From positions 8,552,001-8,616,000 of the forward strand of contig OZ024895.1 in the NCBI GenBank assembly GCA_964017195.1: a stretch of DNA of 64,000 nt, written 5' to 3'. Positions 1 through 11,500 of this stretch are shown piece by piece. The notes under the pieces were generated by a model that was given only the letters and a program-made list of their open reading frames with translations, was not told where the DNA came from and ran no database searches. Source of the DNA: Siderastrea radians. Lineage: Eukaryota > Cnidaria > Anthozoa > Scleractinia > Rhizangiidae. Each line of letters begins with the position of its first letter. Positions within the stretch are counted from its first letter, which is position 1. Made by a program: the position numbers and the translations under genes.

Positions 1-137
1 ATCCATCGGTTAAATTGTTTAGTTTATAAGGTCCTCGTCCCATTTTCCGTCAAAAAGTGTGGTGTTAGGTTTGTGATGTTACATATCATGTTTCGAAATG
101 CCCGATTGCACTGATCATTATAAGTGAGTACACTTAC

Positions 138-186
138 CTGAGAAAGCTAAGTTAGTAATGAAGTACAAAAGGAGAACACCAACCAT
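138..186 (-). CDS. RTK gene A, exon 1 (signal peptide); rest of gene lies left of the window
   Basis: A 49-nt first coding exon: ATG at 186-184, sixteen codons starting [11 protein letters not shown] and ending NLAFS, then a phase-1 donor (CAG|GTAAGTG). The short hydrophobic peptide is a secretion signal. It differs from the gene B signal exon (38872-38920) at only two residues (N for K, F for V), so this is the 5' end of another member of the same Ig-SEA receptor family. Because the gene is on the minus strand, its remaining exons must lie at lower coordinates, outside the window. Whether that copy is intact cannot be judged here. Confidence 0.8.
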
Positions 187-1705
187 TGTCAAGACACTAT
201 TAATACTGCGGATACCATCCAGTTCATAAACTTCAACAGCGTTGATAATTATAATTGAAGTGCATATATAAACATACTGTCTGCATTTTTAATTCGCGTT
301 GACGTGTGACAAGCGAAACAAAGGAAACTGAGACAAAATTACCCAGCCGGGGAGGGGAAGGGTAAGAGAGGGATGGGGGTACACTGTTCAACAGAGTACA
401 GAGGTGTTCTATTAGATAGCATAAAACACCGTTCCCTTCGTTGGATGCGGGTGGGAGGTTAGGGGTGAGTTGAAATTCGCATTCACTGCTATTGCCTTAG
501 CGCCGGGCGGGTGATCATGGCCATCGTGACGTCACAAGCAGGAGATTCCATTAGTTGACAAACAGTGATCTCGCCAAAAGAGGAAAAGGAAGTTGGAACA
601 AGCAATGATATCCTGGCTAAAAAGGAAGTTATAACCACCCAGCGTTTGAGGGCGAGAGAATTTGCAACATAGAGCATTAATTAACAATAATTCACCGACG
701 TGGAAGTCAGTGGCCGTGGATATTTGCCAAGTCACGAAGCAGAGAGGCAAGTATCTACCGCTCTTCACCGACCCTTTTGAAGAATTTCGATGAAGTTATA
801 TGAATATGGCAGGGAAATCCATTTGTATCACAGTACTTGATTGACGGTAAATTTCATTTGGGAAATTCTGCAACTCAGTTTGCTTTCCCTTTCACGTGAT
901 CGCATTTGTTTGTCTTGACCTTTCTTTTTCTGATAGCTGAGACATTAATATAAAAATAAAACTCTGGTGACTAGCTATGATGTCCGTATTCCGCGTTGTA
1001 ATTGCTTTGGCTAAGTCAACAAAAGAAAATTCAGAGTGCTATTTAAAGGTGACAGGCCGTCATGAAGCGATTTGTAATATTGTATCGAGATCGTCTTTAC
1101 ACTACCCACAGCTGTTGTACAGAAAAAATTGTGGATTAACTAAATCAGTACATTAGTCTCTGCCAAAAACCACAAAACATGACAAGTGGCAAGGAAGTAC
1201 GTTCCATCGCATCACTTAATAAATCCTGGTACTATTACAAAATGTCACATCGACTGCGAGTTTTAGTCACTGTTTTATAACTCCCTTTCAAAAAATGGTT
1301 CTGTTATCTTTATGTGTGATTTTCATTCGTTTATTTTTGAGAAGATGTTAGAACCTTATGTAGAGCAATGCCACAATACTAGCCGTTCGCCACGGCTGGA
1401 AGTCACTCTGTACAAAGTGGAGAAGGAAAGGGAAAATGCGGACTATAAAAAAAGCGGACGCCATTTTCGTTAGTGTTCCGCCATATGATGACAGGAACCA
1501 TTAGCTACGTACAGGATTTTAGTCAGCTCAAACGTGTGTTAACTTTTGACTTCCTGTTTCGAGGGACATTCAGAAAGTTACTTCTCTTAAAAACGTGTAA
1601 CCTTTATTGTGCCTCGTAATTTAGGTTTCGTGATTAATAAATTTAAAAGCAAAGTTATGTAATTTTTTTTCTTTTTTCAGTCATTTCAGGCCGTGGAATA
1701 CTGTC
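187..1705. promoter_or_regulatory. Upstream region of gene A, homologous to the upstream region of gene B
   Basis: No coding sequence recognised. Blocks at about 190-350 and 800-1450 align by eye with gene B upstream blocks at about 38925-39120 and 40510-40960, in the same order and orientation; B carries extra repeats between them. Examples are the shared words tgacaagcgaa, cggtacttgat (or cagtacttgat) and ctataaaaaa. The duplicated segment therefore includes 5' flanking DNA, and the promoter and 5' UTR probably lie here. No transcription start can be assigned. Confidence 0.45.
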
Positions 1706-2413
1706 GCGGATCGAGGTTTTACATAAGGGGGGTTCGGTAAGCGACCGCCAAAGGCGGGAGCCTCCAGGGGGGGTCCGGGGAAATTTTGAAATTTATCCCC
1801 TCAGAAATGCGATTTCCCGCTTTCTGAGGGCTAATTTAAGTTGTTTTTAAATTTCTTTCAAATCATCTCAGTTTTGTGCCTTCTAAAGAACAAAAATTAT
1901 ATCCAAATCAGAACTACGAATGGATTCTGTTGTAAAATGAGTAGAAAGTCAAATAGACAATTCAAAGTCGACTATTAGAAATAAATCAGACTAGCTCTTT
2001 CAAACAGCTGAGCGGTTGCTTCAATGCATACTTGCCTTGCTGATCATGAAAGAACGGTCAATTTGTTGCTGCTTTCCCCTTCGGCCTCAGTTGGACATAC
2101 CTCTCAGTCTGACAGACTTCAAAATAAGTTCCAGAGAACGATCCAAAACTAATTGGGAAAGAACGGCGTGACCTTACCCAAACTTTAACTGAGGATGTTG
2201 ATTGGCTTCGATAGACAAACTGACACTTTGGCGTGACGTAGAACAGGAGCGTGAATATGTTGCTATTTTACCAAATGGAAGCGCTATATATACGATACAC
2301 TCGACTGCTTACTGAGTGAGCTTTTTAAATTTTGACAACTGCTCATTTCAAAAAGACTGTACATTTATTAGTGAATTTCTTTTAGAAATCGCACAGTTTT
2401 AGAAGTTTGTGAT

Positions 2414-2449
<36 letters not shown>

Positions 2450-2463
2450 CCCCTAGATCCGCC
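1706..2463. mobile_element. Non-autonomous DNA-transposon-like element with imperfect terminal inverted repeats
   Basis: The left end reads gcggatcgagg followed by a G-run and ggttcggt. The right end, read on the other strand, gives gcggatctagg followed by ggttcgg. The ends are thus imperfect inverted repeats about 760 bp apart. No ORF is seen inside. No target-site duplication was identified, so the exact limits are approximate. Confidence 0.45.
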
Positions 2464-3161
2464 CAAGGAATAATATTCCCTTCAACAGCAATTTTTATGT
2501 TAATTAGCGGTTATGATAAAAGAGGGGGTTTCCGGTTCAAGTATATTTAGTGCTGATTGCTATTTTTGTGAACATTATTCCAGTAAGTAAGAGCTGTTGT
2601 TTCAATTAAAGAATCACGACTTGAGACGGGATTGAGATATCTAAAGTTCTTTTAGATGTCTAAACGGTGGTTTTTTACCTTTTTGGGTCAACCAAAGATT
2701 TCGAACTGAAACGCCTTACTAAACCGGAAAAGTGTTCACGTGTAACTTTGTCCCATTCCACTGTCGATGTTTCGTGTCCCCAGATAAAATTTTGGGATGC
2801 TTTGAGAACTTCCCTGTTGCTGCATATTCCCCTCCACTGGAGGGCTGTCCAATACAACCGCACTGTAACGGACCGTGAGACTATGGTTTCGGTCCGTAGA
2901 GTTTTGTACGGATCGTGAAAGCCATCTTCGGAATGTAGAGAAGGGTTGACGGACCGTACAGTTCGTACGGACCGTGAAATTCATATACGGTCCGTGTAGA
3001 AGAGTTCAATTGGTAGGAGGTGCGAGTTTTTTATGAACAAAGAGTTCAAGGAGTATTGGACACAATAATTCGCTTTTACAACTCTAAAATAAATGTAAAG
3101 AAGATCCTCGCAGTTATTAACGCAGCTTATACAGTTGCGAAAAGAAAGCCTGAAAAAATCA

Positions 3162-3232
3162 GGCTTGCCGGGATTCGAACCCTGACCTCTGCGATACCGG
3201 TGCAGCGCTCTAACCAATTGAGCTAACAAGCC
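3162..3232 (-). tRNA. tRNA-like sequence 1, probably a SINE head rather than a working tRNA
   Basis: 71 nt folding as a tRNA: 7-bp acceptor stem (GGCTTGT with GCAAGCC, one wobble), a D arm containing an A-box-like TAGCTCAATTGG, and a B box GGTTCGAATCC. The anticodon position reads GGT (Thr), not a usual eukaryotic Thr anticodon. Position 33 is C instead of U, and the anticodon and T stems each have a mismatch. With its tandem copies this points to a tRNA-derived SINE. Confidence 0.35.
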
Positions 3233-3408
3233 AACTGGGAGGTGGTCATGAAATTGGTTCGTAATATACCCGGGAAAGATGAAGATGAAGTTATGAATAT
3301 ATGAAATTCATATATTTGAACTGCGGAATAAAGAAATAAATGTAAAGAAGATCCTCGCAGTTATTAACGCAACTTATACAGTTGCGAAAAGAAAGCCTGA
3401 AAAAATCA

Positions 3409-3479
3409 GGCTTGCCGGGATTCGAACCCTGACCTCTGCGATACCGGTGCAGCGCTCTAACCAATTGAGCTAACAAGCC
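3409..3479 (-). tRNA. tRNA-like sequence 2
   Basis: Identical over its 71 nt to the copy at 3162-3232 and spaced 247 bp from it. It is followed on the minus strand by the same tail, with a short hairpin tgattttttca and then an AT-rich region with a tgaaattcata-type word. Confidence 0.35.
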
Positions 3480-3655
3480 AGCTGGGAACTGGTCATGAAA
3501 TTGGTTCGTAATATACCCGGGAAAGATGAAGATGAAATTATGAATATATGAAATTCATATAGTTGAACTGCGGAATAAAGAAATAAATGTAAAGAAGATC
3601 CTCGCAGTTATTAACGCAACTTATACAGTTGCGAAAAGAAAGCCTGAAAAAATCA

Positions 3656-3726
3656 GGCTTGCCGGGATTCGAACCCTGACCTCTGCGATACCGGTGCAGC
3701 GCTCTAACCAATTGAGCTAACAAGCC
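3656..3726 (-). tRNA. tRNA-like sequence 3
   Basis: Third identical 71-nt copy, again 247 bp from its neighbour. It is the last complete copy before the array turns around into the inverted block at 3733-4070. Confidence 0.35.
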
Positions 3727-3732
3727 AACTGA

Positions 3733-4070
3733 CCAGCTGACCAGCTCCCATTTATTTCTTTATTCCGCAGTTCAAATATATGAATTTCATATATTCATAA
3801 TTTCATCTTCATCTTTCCCGGGTATATTACGAACCAATTTCATGACCAGCTCCCAAGCCAACTGGGAGCTGGTCATGAAATTGGTTCGTAATATACCCGG
3901 GAAAGATGAAGATGAAATTATGAATATATGAAATTCATATATTTGAACTGCGGAATTTTTCAGGCTTTCTTTTCGCAACTGTATAAGTTGCGTTAATAAC
4001 TGCGAGGATCTTCCTTACATTTATTTCTTTATTCCGCAGTTCAAATATATGAATTTCATAAATTCATAAT
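3733..4070. repeat. Inverted and palindromic end of the tRNA-like SINE array
   Basis: The non-tRNA part of the array unit (ggtaatatac-type region, cccggg, AT-rich tail) appears here first inverted and then again in the original orientation. The two halves meet at a near-perfect palindrome around 3838-3890, with ccaatttcatgaccagctccc on one side of a short spacer and its complement on the other. The block would extrude as a hairpin and may be misassembled in genome drafts. Confidence 0.6.
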
Positions 4071-4935
4071 TTTTACAACTCTGTTATCAGTTTCCGCGAC
4101 GCTTATAGAACGAGTAATAGACATGTTATGGTCTGCCTTTCCTTGAACAGTTTCACTAGGCTTCAATAGAAGGGGTATTAGACATAACAGTTCGCTTTTA
4201 GAACTCTGTTATCAGTTTACGCGATGCTTATAGAACGAGTAATAGACATACTATCTTCTTCTATTCGTGTACCTCGCTCGCGTCGTACGTATTTCTTTCG
4301 TGTATCACGCTCGCTTCGAATGCCGCTTAAATAGCTTGGCATAATCATGGTTGCCTTCCCTTGAACAGTTTCGCAAGGCTTCAATAGAAGGAATAATCGA
4401 CTTAACAGTTTGCTTTTAGAACTCTGGTATTACTTTGCGCAACGCTTATAGAACGAGTAATATCGTATTACTGTCTTCTCTTTCGACCTCTTTGGTGTAT
4501 CTCGCTCGCTTCGTACGTACGCTTAAATAACGAGGTTCAATCATACTTGTATAGACTATTTATACCTCTACATACGGATCGTGAATCGTAAATGACGGTC
4601 TGTAAGCAAGGATGGCGGTCTGTGCGAAACGTACGGACCGTCAACCGCTAATGACGGTCCGTTAGCAAGGATGACGGTCCGTGCGAAATGTACGGACCGT
4701 CAACAGTTGGCCCTGGTGCGATAATGAGATGCACGCTCTGTATTCGGACTCTAAGTAAGAATGACGGTCTGTGCGAAACATACGGACCGTCAACCGCAAA
4801 TAACGGTCCGTAAGCAAGAATGACGGTCCGTGCGAAGCATACGGACTGTCAACCGCAAATCACTGTCCGTAAGCAAGAGTGACGGTCCGTGCGAAACTCA
4901 CGGACCGTCAACTGCAAATAACGGTCCGTATCAGT

Positions 4936-5774
4936 GCGACAGTATTGGACATATTCCTTTAGCATTTTCGAACAACTTGGATGAGATGTAAATATTTGTT
5001 AGGTGTGACTTTAATGGGGTAGACATGTTACTAAGTTTGTGCTTTACTTCGAAACCGCTTGAAGTTCTACTGTTTTTCTCATGAGGCAGGTTAGTTTAGA
5101 GTTTGATGATGTTGGATTCGTCTTGTTAATTAGTTCGACGTCGTGTCGACTTCTAAGAAGCTTAAGCTTGCTTTGTCGAAGGTAACAGTGGAGTGAGTTT
5201 AAGCTTAGGCAAAAATTATAAGCTTGAGAGTTTTTAAGCGTTGGATAAGTGAAGATTATTTGTTACAGGAATTCGGCCTGTTAGATATGACTAACTACAT
5301 AAAACGAAGCTTAATTAAACTCGGTACAAGCTTACTTGAGCTGAACTAGTCAAATGATACAATTGAGACTAACCCCACCCCCCTCCCGACCCCGGGACAC
5401 AGCGGGGAATTTCACATTTGGACGGTGTCAAATTTAAAATTTCGCCGCCTCACAGGGAGAAATTTTTCCACTCCTTCCGTAGCCCTGGTAAAAATTGCAC
5501 ATTTCCCTTAAGTCACTTGTCCCACTCACTGAAAAGAAAGATTAGGTCTGGATTACTTGGAGTTTAGTCGTAACCGATACATTTATCTTCTCCTTGTTTC
5601 AAGTATTTTAATCACTATGTTATCTATTCCACGAAAAACTTGAAATGGTGGGAGCAACTTTACGACACCCGGCCACTCTGAAAGCATTAGTTACCCAGCA
5701 TGGTCTGCGGTCTTGCAGTTTAAAGGATGGTTGCATAATAATGACAGTATATCGAAAATAAAGAAAGATAAATT
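4936..5774. other. A-B spacer, no gene recognised
   Basis: AT-rich sequence with a C-rich tract near 5380-5400. No ORF with a recognisable domain, and no RNA gene seen. Confidence 0.4.
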
Positions 5775-5995
5775 TCCGTGTCACTGCGGACCGCGGTCCC
5801 ATAGTCGCTCCCATAGTAGATGAATACTAATGAAATAGTTTTTTCTGCCACCGCTGTTCCGTAGTCGACGAATAATAATGAGGTATTCTTTTCCCTGCCA
5901 CCGTGGTCCGCAGTCCTAGGAGAGTGGATGAATGATAATCAAGCATTAATTTTTTCTGCCACCGCGGTCCGCGGTCCTATAGATGATGAATAAAA
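5775..5995. repeat. Minisatellite, roughly 60-bp unit, about four copies
   Basis: Units share the core tgccaccgcggtccgcggtc (variants at 5783, 5848, 5898 and 5957) followed by a variable gatgaataataatga-like stretch. Copies are diverged from one another, so the array is old. Confidence 0.6.
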
Positions 5996-7290
5996 TGCAG
6001 TTTTAAACTAAACCATATAGCTAAGCGTTTGTTCCCACGTTAAATAAAGTGTTAAGTTATTATATGGTTTTTTTTTTGCGCTGGTACTCATTAATTTCTG
6101 AAAATACTTGTCGAAGTCATTAAATATGGCGTATATGGTGGTGAAAGGCGTTACAAAAAAAAAACGAACAAACTTTATATCCAACGCTGAGGATGGAGCC
6201 CCGCACCACCAGCTACGCAGAAATCTGCCATGTCCATTGTGTTGCACTAGCAACGACTGTAAGGCTTGTGTTAATTATTGCACCTTCACGTGACGCGATG
6301 CCAGCTGTTAGATAAACACAGGTGTTTTCCTGGGAAAATGTGTTCGGACCACCCCCAAAAACCATGGTTGTGGACGGAAAGAAAACCAAAAGGCACAAAC
6401 TCTACTATATTTGGCGTCGGGACCGCTGCCAAATGCTGCTAACTCAAGTGATTGTTCCCTTGTTCCCGTTTATGGTAATTTCCTTGTGTTCTTATCTCCC
6501 TGCCATTTTTTCCTTGATTGTTTTTTTCGCATTTTACCCATCTCCCACCCGGCCCTTACCCCCAAAGTTAGCAGCCAAACAGTTTTTCACTTGTGCATAG
6601 AATTGCCTTGATCTTTATTAACTACTTACCATTGGATGGTATAATTTGTTTATATTTAAATGTAAAGAGGCCTTTAAGGCTGAAAGTGATTATGTGAAAA
6701 CTTAACATACAGTTTTAAATTAACGTGTCTGACCTGTTGATTTAACTTAGGCTTTTCCCAGTGGATATGTAAAGATTCTTTCATCTTGAGTTAAAAGCTA
6801 GTAGTGACATAGTCTATAATACTGTTATTGTTGCCTATATTTTCATTTTAGCAGTTCTAATATATATAGGTTTGTTGCAGCATTTTCATTCAACTGAGGA
6901 TGGCATCAGGGATGCCGAAACATGTTTTCTTTTAAAAGTGTTGTGCTGTATCGTAAATTAATGCTACTATGACTAGAAAAATAAGCATTACGAAGAAATA
7001 AGCGAGCTTGTCACAGTCAATTAATGACAGATGACGTCACAAAGCTTGGATGATATGAACTTGTTAATTTACTGGAGGTAGATCACTGTGTCTGAGTTTG
7101 GTCTTGACCTAGTCTAAGTGATTTCCCCACGGTCACGTGACTAATAACGTTATCACACCAAAGTCATTTTAGCTATATTTGTAAGCTTCTATTGTACTTC
7201 GTCTCAAAAGCTACAGTTATTACATTTGAGGCCATCTGTTGTTACATTTGGGTCCAATCGTTACACTTGAAGCCAATTATTACACTTATG
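5996..7290. other. A-B spacer with retroelement-end-like debris
   Basis: No gene recognised. Small ORFs here have no domain. Near 6894-6922 the sequence ctgagga, a perfect 6-bp stem ggcatc/gatgcc and gaaac resembles a degenerate hammerhead-ribozyme core of the kind found at retroelement ends, but flanking stems were not found. Confidence 0.3.
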
Positions 7291-7530
7291 GCTTCAACAA
7301 CAGGCCACTTTGTTTCCTTCTCAAAATTTCATATTCTTAGTCATTTTAAAACGCCAATGATAGTTAGAAACGTAGGGCTAAAGAAACAAAAAACTAAATC
7401 TGTGAAAATTTGCCCTGTTCTTTGTTTTTACGACACCTGTAATTACCTCTTTGTAATTGCCCTCTGAACTTTCCTCACTATTCTGCTTATTTTCATATCA
7501 AAATAACACTATGACTGGCCCACCTACAAT
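7291..7530. other. Non-coding block conserved between the A-B and B-C spacers
   Basis: Aligns closely with 43731-43950 (for example the shared word tcattttaaaacgccaatga). It marks the far 3' side of the duplicated segment, about 1 kb below the stop codon of each gene. No coding content is visible. Confidence 0.6.
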
Positions 7531-7547
7531 CTTGGACGAAACTAGTT

Positions 7548-8100
7548 GAGGCAAAGGCAATAAGCGCGCGTATTTCTCAAACACCCTCCATGGAAACACC
7601 GACAAGATTGCAGAAATGCTTTCCCTCCCCCCTTCCCTCATTCAACGTTGTTTGGAAGGACTGAGGTTTCATCAGGGGAATTTTGGTGGCAAAGCAACAT
7701 TGATAAGGGGGAGAGGGGGAAATATATTGTTGTGGTAAGTGGTTTTCAACGTCAAAGTTCTAATTCGTTCCGAAGCGTCTCAACAGTTTTGTCCGAGATT
7801 GTGTGAAAGGGGTTTGGCCACTTATGAGACAAAGGCAATTAGCGCGCGTATTTCTCAAATACCCTCCATGGAAACACCGACAAGATTGCAGAAATGCTTT
7901 ACCTCCCCACCACCCCTCATTCAATGTTGGAAAGTACTGAGGTCTCATCCGGGGAATTTTGGTGGCAACGCAACATTGATAAGGGGGAGAGAGGGAAAGG
8001 GGGAAATATATTGCTGTGGTAAGTGGTTTTCAAGGTCAAAGTTCTCATTCGTTCCGAAGTGTCTCAACAGTTTCGTCGGAGATTGTAGGTGATGTGAGAC
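7548..8100. repeat. Tandem duplication, two units of about 278 bp
   Basis: Units start at 7548 and 7826 (gaggcaaaggcaat / gagacaaaggcaat, then agcgcgcgtatttctcaaa) and run in parallel to about 8090. The corresponding place in the B-C spacer (after 43950) lacks both units, so the pair was inserted or amplified on the B side only. The ORF spanning it is a by-product of the repeat. Confidence 0.75.
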
Positions 8101-8527
8101 ATGTGCAACCGGTTACTGGTGTCCGTATATAGACGCAGTTCGACTGTACTCTTACCATAACTACGAAAAGGAATGGCAATTTTTTTTAAAGTTAACATTC
8201 ATGTGCCAATAATATTGATATTGCCACTACCTAAATCACCGACGTCCTTACACACTAGCAGCAGAACTGTTTAGTCCAACCTTGAATTCGCGGTGAAATG
8301 CGAGTTAATTAAGTAAGTAAATCCTATATTTGAACAGGGTAACACTAAATAGTGCACAACACTAATAAACTTGTGGCTCTCTATCTAAGCTAAATTAAAA
8401 GTAATAAAAAGGGTTAAACACTGTGAACAAGATATATACAAGATAAAAAATACACATCATTCAGCTACATATCAGCTACACATTAAGCTACACCTCGGTC
8501 TGCATCTCCCAAATGATCTTTGGTTCT

Positions 8528-8593
8528 CTACACGATCAAGTCTTCAACGTTTGCATAAAGCTGCTTGTCATACATTTTCATGTTGATTAACCT
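8528..8593 (-). CDS. RTK gene B, exon 19 (C-terminal tail, stop)
   Basis: 66 nt after acceptor [28 protein letters not shown] then TAG at 8530-8528. Supported by gene C, whose matching exon (44432-44497) differs at only three residues. YANV fits the Y-x-N consensus for Grb2 SH2 binding (family knowledge). Confidence 0.85.
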   Translation of the reverse strand, partial: RLINMKMYDKQLYANVEDLIV

Positions 8594-11500
8594 CTGCATA
8601 GAGAAAAAGGAAAAATAAACAAAACTAGTAGTTATGTTATTGATAGCGTTTTCGTCGTTAGAGTACGACTGAAGCGTATAATCACAGCAAACATGCAACC
8701 GAGCCAAGCGTTGGGAAAACGCTACCGAGCCATGTTGTGAGTAGTGACAAGGTATTACTCAGCCTAGTACCCAGGCGTCCTCCTCCCTCTCACTCGACTC
8801 GGCGCGTAATGTTTGACGTCACCGAATGAGACGGCCCCGGTATGCCATTCAGTGACTTCACGAAATTCGCGCCAAGTCGAGTGAGCGGCAAGAGAACGCC
8901 TGGGTACCAGGCTGGGTATTGCTCCTTATCAACTTATTTGGTCTCTTTTCAGTGTCTTGTTCTTTTTGAAAAAACAGGTTATTTCTGAGTAACCTCATTT
9001 AGTTAGATTGCCTCTCGTAGCCTCGACCTGAAAAGGAGGCTAAATGTTTTTTAACTTATTAACGTACATCGAATTCAAAACAAAGAAGAAACTTAGCTGC
9101 GTGTGACATTCTCTGTATCACTGCACTGACGAAAGCTTACTTGGAATTGTTATAGCAAAGAAGTATAAAACTTTGGAATTATCTTTGGCCCCGTGGAAGT
9201 ATGGGATCTTGCACTTTGAAATTTAACTCCACACATTTTTGTATGACATCCTTTTTTGGACAACCGGACTTGATGATTCCATGGCAATCATGTTTTTACA
9301 GGTCTGTTTACCATGCGAAACTTTTCCTGTTTTATGTTGAAATATTTTAACTTGCTTGCAGGAACGCCTTTATTTAAAAATACGTTTTATTACACTTGTT
9401 ACTTTAAAGTCAATTTTAGTGGTTTTCTAACTTCATAGGCAAACTAAGAAATCCAGTCAGTTTACGTTGTTCTACACTTGTGAAATAATCACTGCAGGTT
9501 TCTGAAGTATACATTTTTATTTGACGTTTCAAAAGGGGATTTGGTGACTCAGACTACAGACCAAAGGCCTTTAGTCCGAAAAAGAATTCTTATAGCGGAG
9601 CTCGCGGAGCACCATAGGTAAGCAAATTTGGTAACCCGTTGATCCGAAAAATTTTGGTTCTGACGTCAGCGTACGTCCGTCCGTCCGTACAGACTCTGGG
9701 GGAGGGTGAGGGGAGTCCCAAGACAACCCGACCGGGGGAGGCGGAATACCTTTTTTTCTTGTAGCTGAAGTAAACAGTATGGCGGCTGGTTCCTCGTAGG
9801 CTCGATTTTCAATACGATAATTGTAATACATTCTTGGAATGAAGACTTGTAACAGTTCATCAAGAAAAGGAAAAGGATTGCTTCAATCTCGATGGCGCAT
9901 ACTGAAGACATTTGAAAGCTTGAAAGCAAGAAATCCTTGTTCGAGGACATACTTGTTTTTTTCAAAGCTAACGAGATCTGGAAAGAACCCTGGCGACTTT
10001 CGTTTAGATTTTAAAGTCCTTCTTTCAGTTCAGTAGTAAAGTAGATTACAGATTTGATTGTGGATTTACATTGTAAAAATTACTTAATTGAGCGACTTTA
10101 CATGTTTTGTAAATTACGGAAATTTTCTTGAAATGTTTTAAAAACTTGTTTAAAATATTCGTGAAAAATTGCCTTGTAGTTCCCGTTTGTCGGCTTGCGA
10201 GTAACTTCACTCGAGGGGAAAATTGAATGCAGTTTGCTTTCCTAGGCAAACAAGTGCCTTGTCCCTTTTTCTGTGTTTATTCATTAAAGGAATTTTCATT
10301 AGTGAGCAATCTGATATAAGTTCTTATATGCGCAATTTCTTTTGAACTTTAGTGCGTAATTTTCAATATTTTTCTTTGGACAATTCTAGTCAGTAGTGTA
10401 TTTTATTCGAGAAGTAGAAATCGTGATTATTCTGGATTGAGTCTGTGTTGGTTTTTCAATCTAGGTTGTTTTTCTTCAGCACCGCATATTGGGCTGTTTT
10501 GACTAATTCGTAATTAAGTATTCAACACCTGAGGAGTTGCTCTGTCGTCAAAATTTTCTTATTAAGTTTATAGTCTTAGTGTAAAGCTCCATATGTTTTT
10601 TTGTTCAGTTGTGGAATATTCTATCTTCCTTATATTTTTATATATTTTTGGTTTCTTCATTTGAAGTGAATGACATTTCAGTCCCACTTTAGCGACTAAA
10701 CTTAGAATCGCCGTTTCAGTGATTGAGTTCAGTGTGGCATGTTTTCGTGTTCGTTTTGTTTTACCCGGTAAGCCATTTCAGTGTGTCTTTAGTTACAGAT
10801 CGAAATGAAATCTTTATTTAAGTAACTCTGACCATAGCATTTCTCGGTTTAAGTCTATTTTGTCTAAAATGAGACTCTAAAAGCTTCCTAAAATTAGTTG
10901 AGGGTGTGTTCTTGAAAGCGGCCGATTAATACTTCGCGGGTGAAAAACTTGTGTCATTATTGTTTTCTCTTGATAATTATACGTGTGCTTGAAAGTTTCC
11001 GAAAACATTTTTTGGGTATGCCGGGAAAATATTATTTATGTTAGCAAAATAGATTTCGAGAAACGTTTCATGGTTAACAGAATTAAACAGCCAGAGGGAT
11101 GCATTGGAATCAGTGAGAAATGTGATTTGCAGGGAAAAGTCTGTCGAGTCGCTACCGGGAGCAACTTAAATGGGTTTTTAGCAACTGTAGTTTTTTTGAA
11201 CTTAATTAGCTAGCTTTCGAAAGAATGCTACGAGAAGAGCTGTCCGTGAAAGTCTTCTCTTTGAAGAAAAATAAGCCAAGTCACAGTTTCCTCAGTGGTC
11301 CGCATGTTTTCCCTCGCTGTTTTTCACCTCTTGACGAATAACTGTACAACTAAAATTTAATGTATTTTACGGGCCAACAAGCAAGCATGAAAGAGAGATG
11401 TGGAGCTCCGCTTTTAGGCTTGGCTAAATCTATACATTATTGCAACTTCAAATATGTGTTAGATGCTACTAGGACTGGAAAAATATTCTAATGCTTCCTT

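Larger units (their letters stand above)
2846..4935. repeat. ACGGACCGT-palindrome repeat element, copy 1 (interrupted by a SINE array)
   Basis: The element opens with gtccaataca and a cluster of ACGGACCGT/ACGGTCCGT words (2863-2995). A tRNA-like array interrupts it at about 3010-4070. It continues with three imperfect units of about 120 bp sharing cttatagaacgagtaat (4070-4540) and ends in a dense palindrome cluster (4560-4930). The same order, without the SINE array, recurs at 60908-61735, so this is a dispersed family. No protein is encoded. Confidence 0.65.

Noticed and set aside
3162..3726. Three functional tRNA-Thr genes
   Set aside because: GGT anticodon, C at position 33, stem mismatches and a 247-bp tandem with a SINE-like tail argue for a tRNA-derived repeat.
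7739..8092. 117-codon plus-strand ORF
   Set aside because: It arises from the 278-bp tandem duplication.
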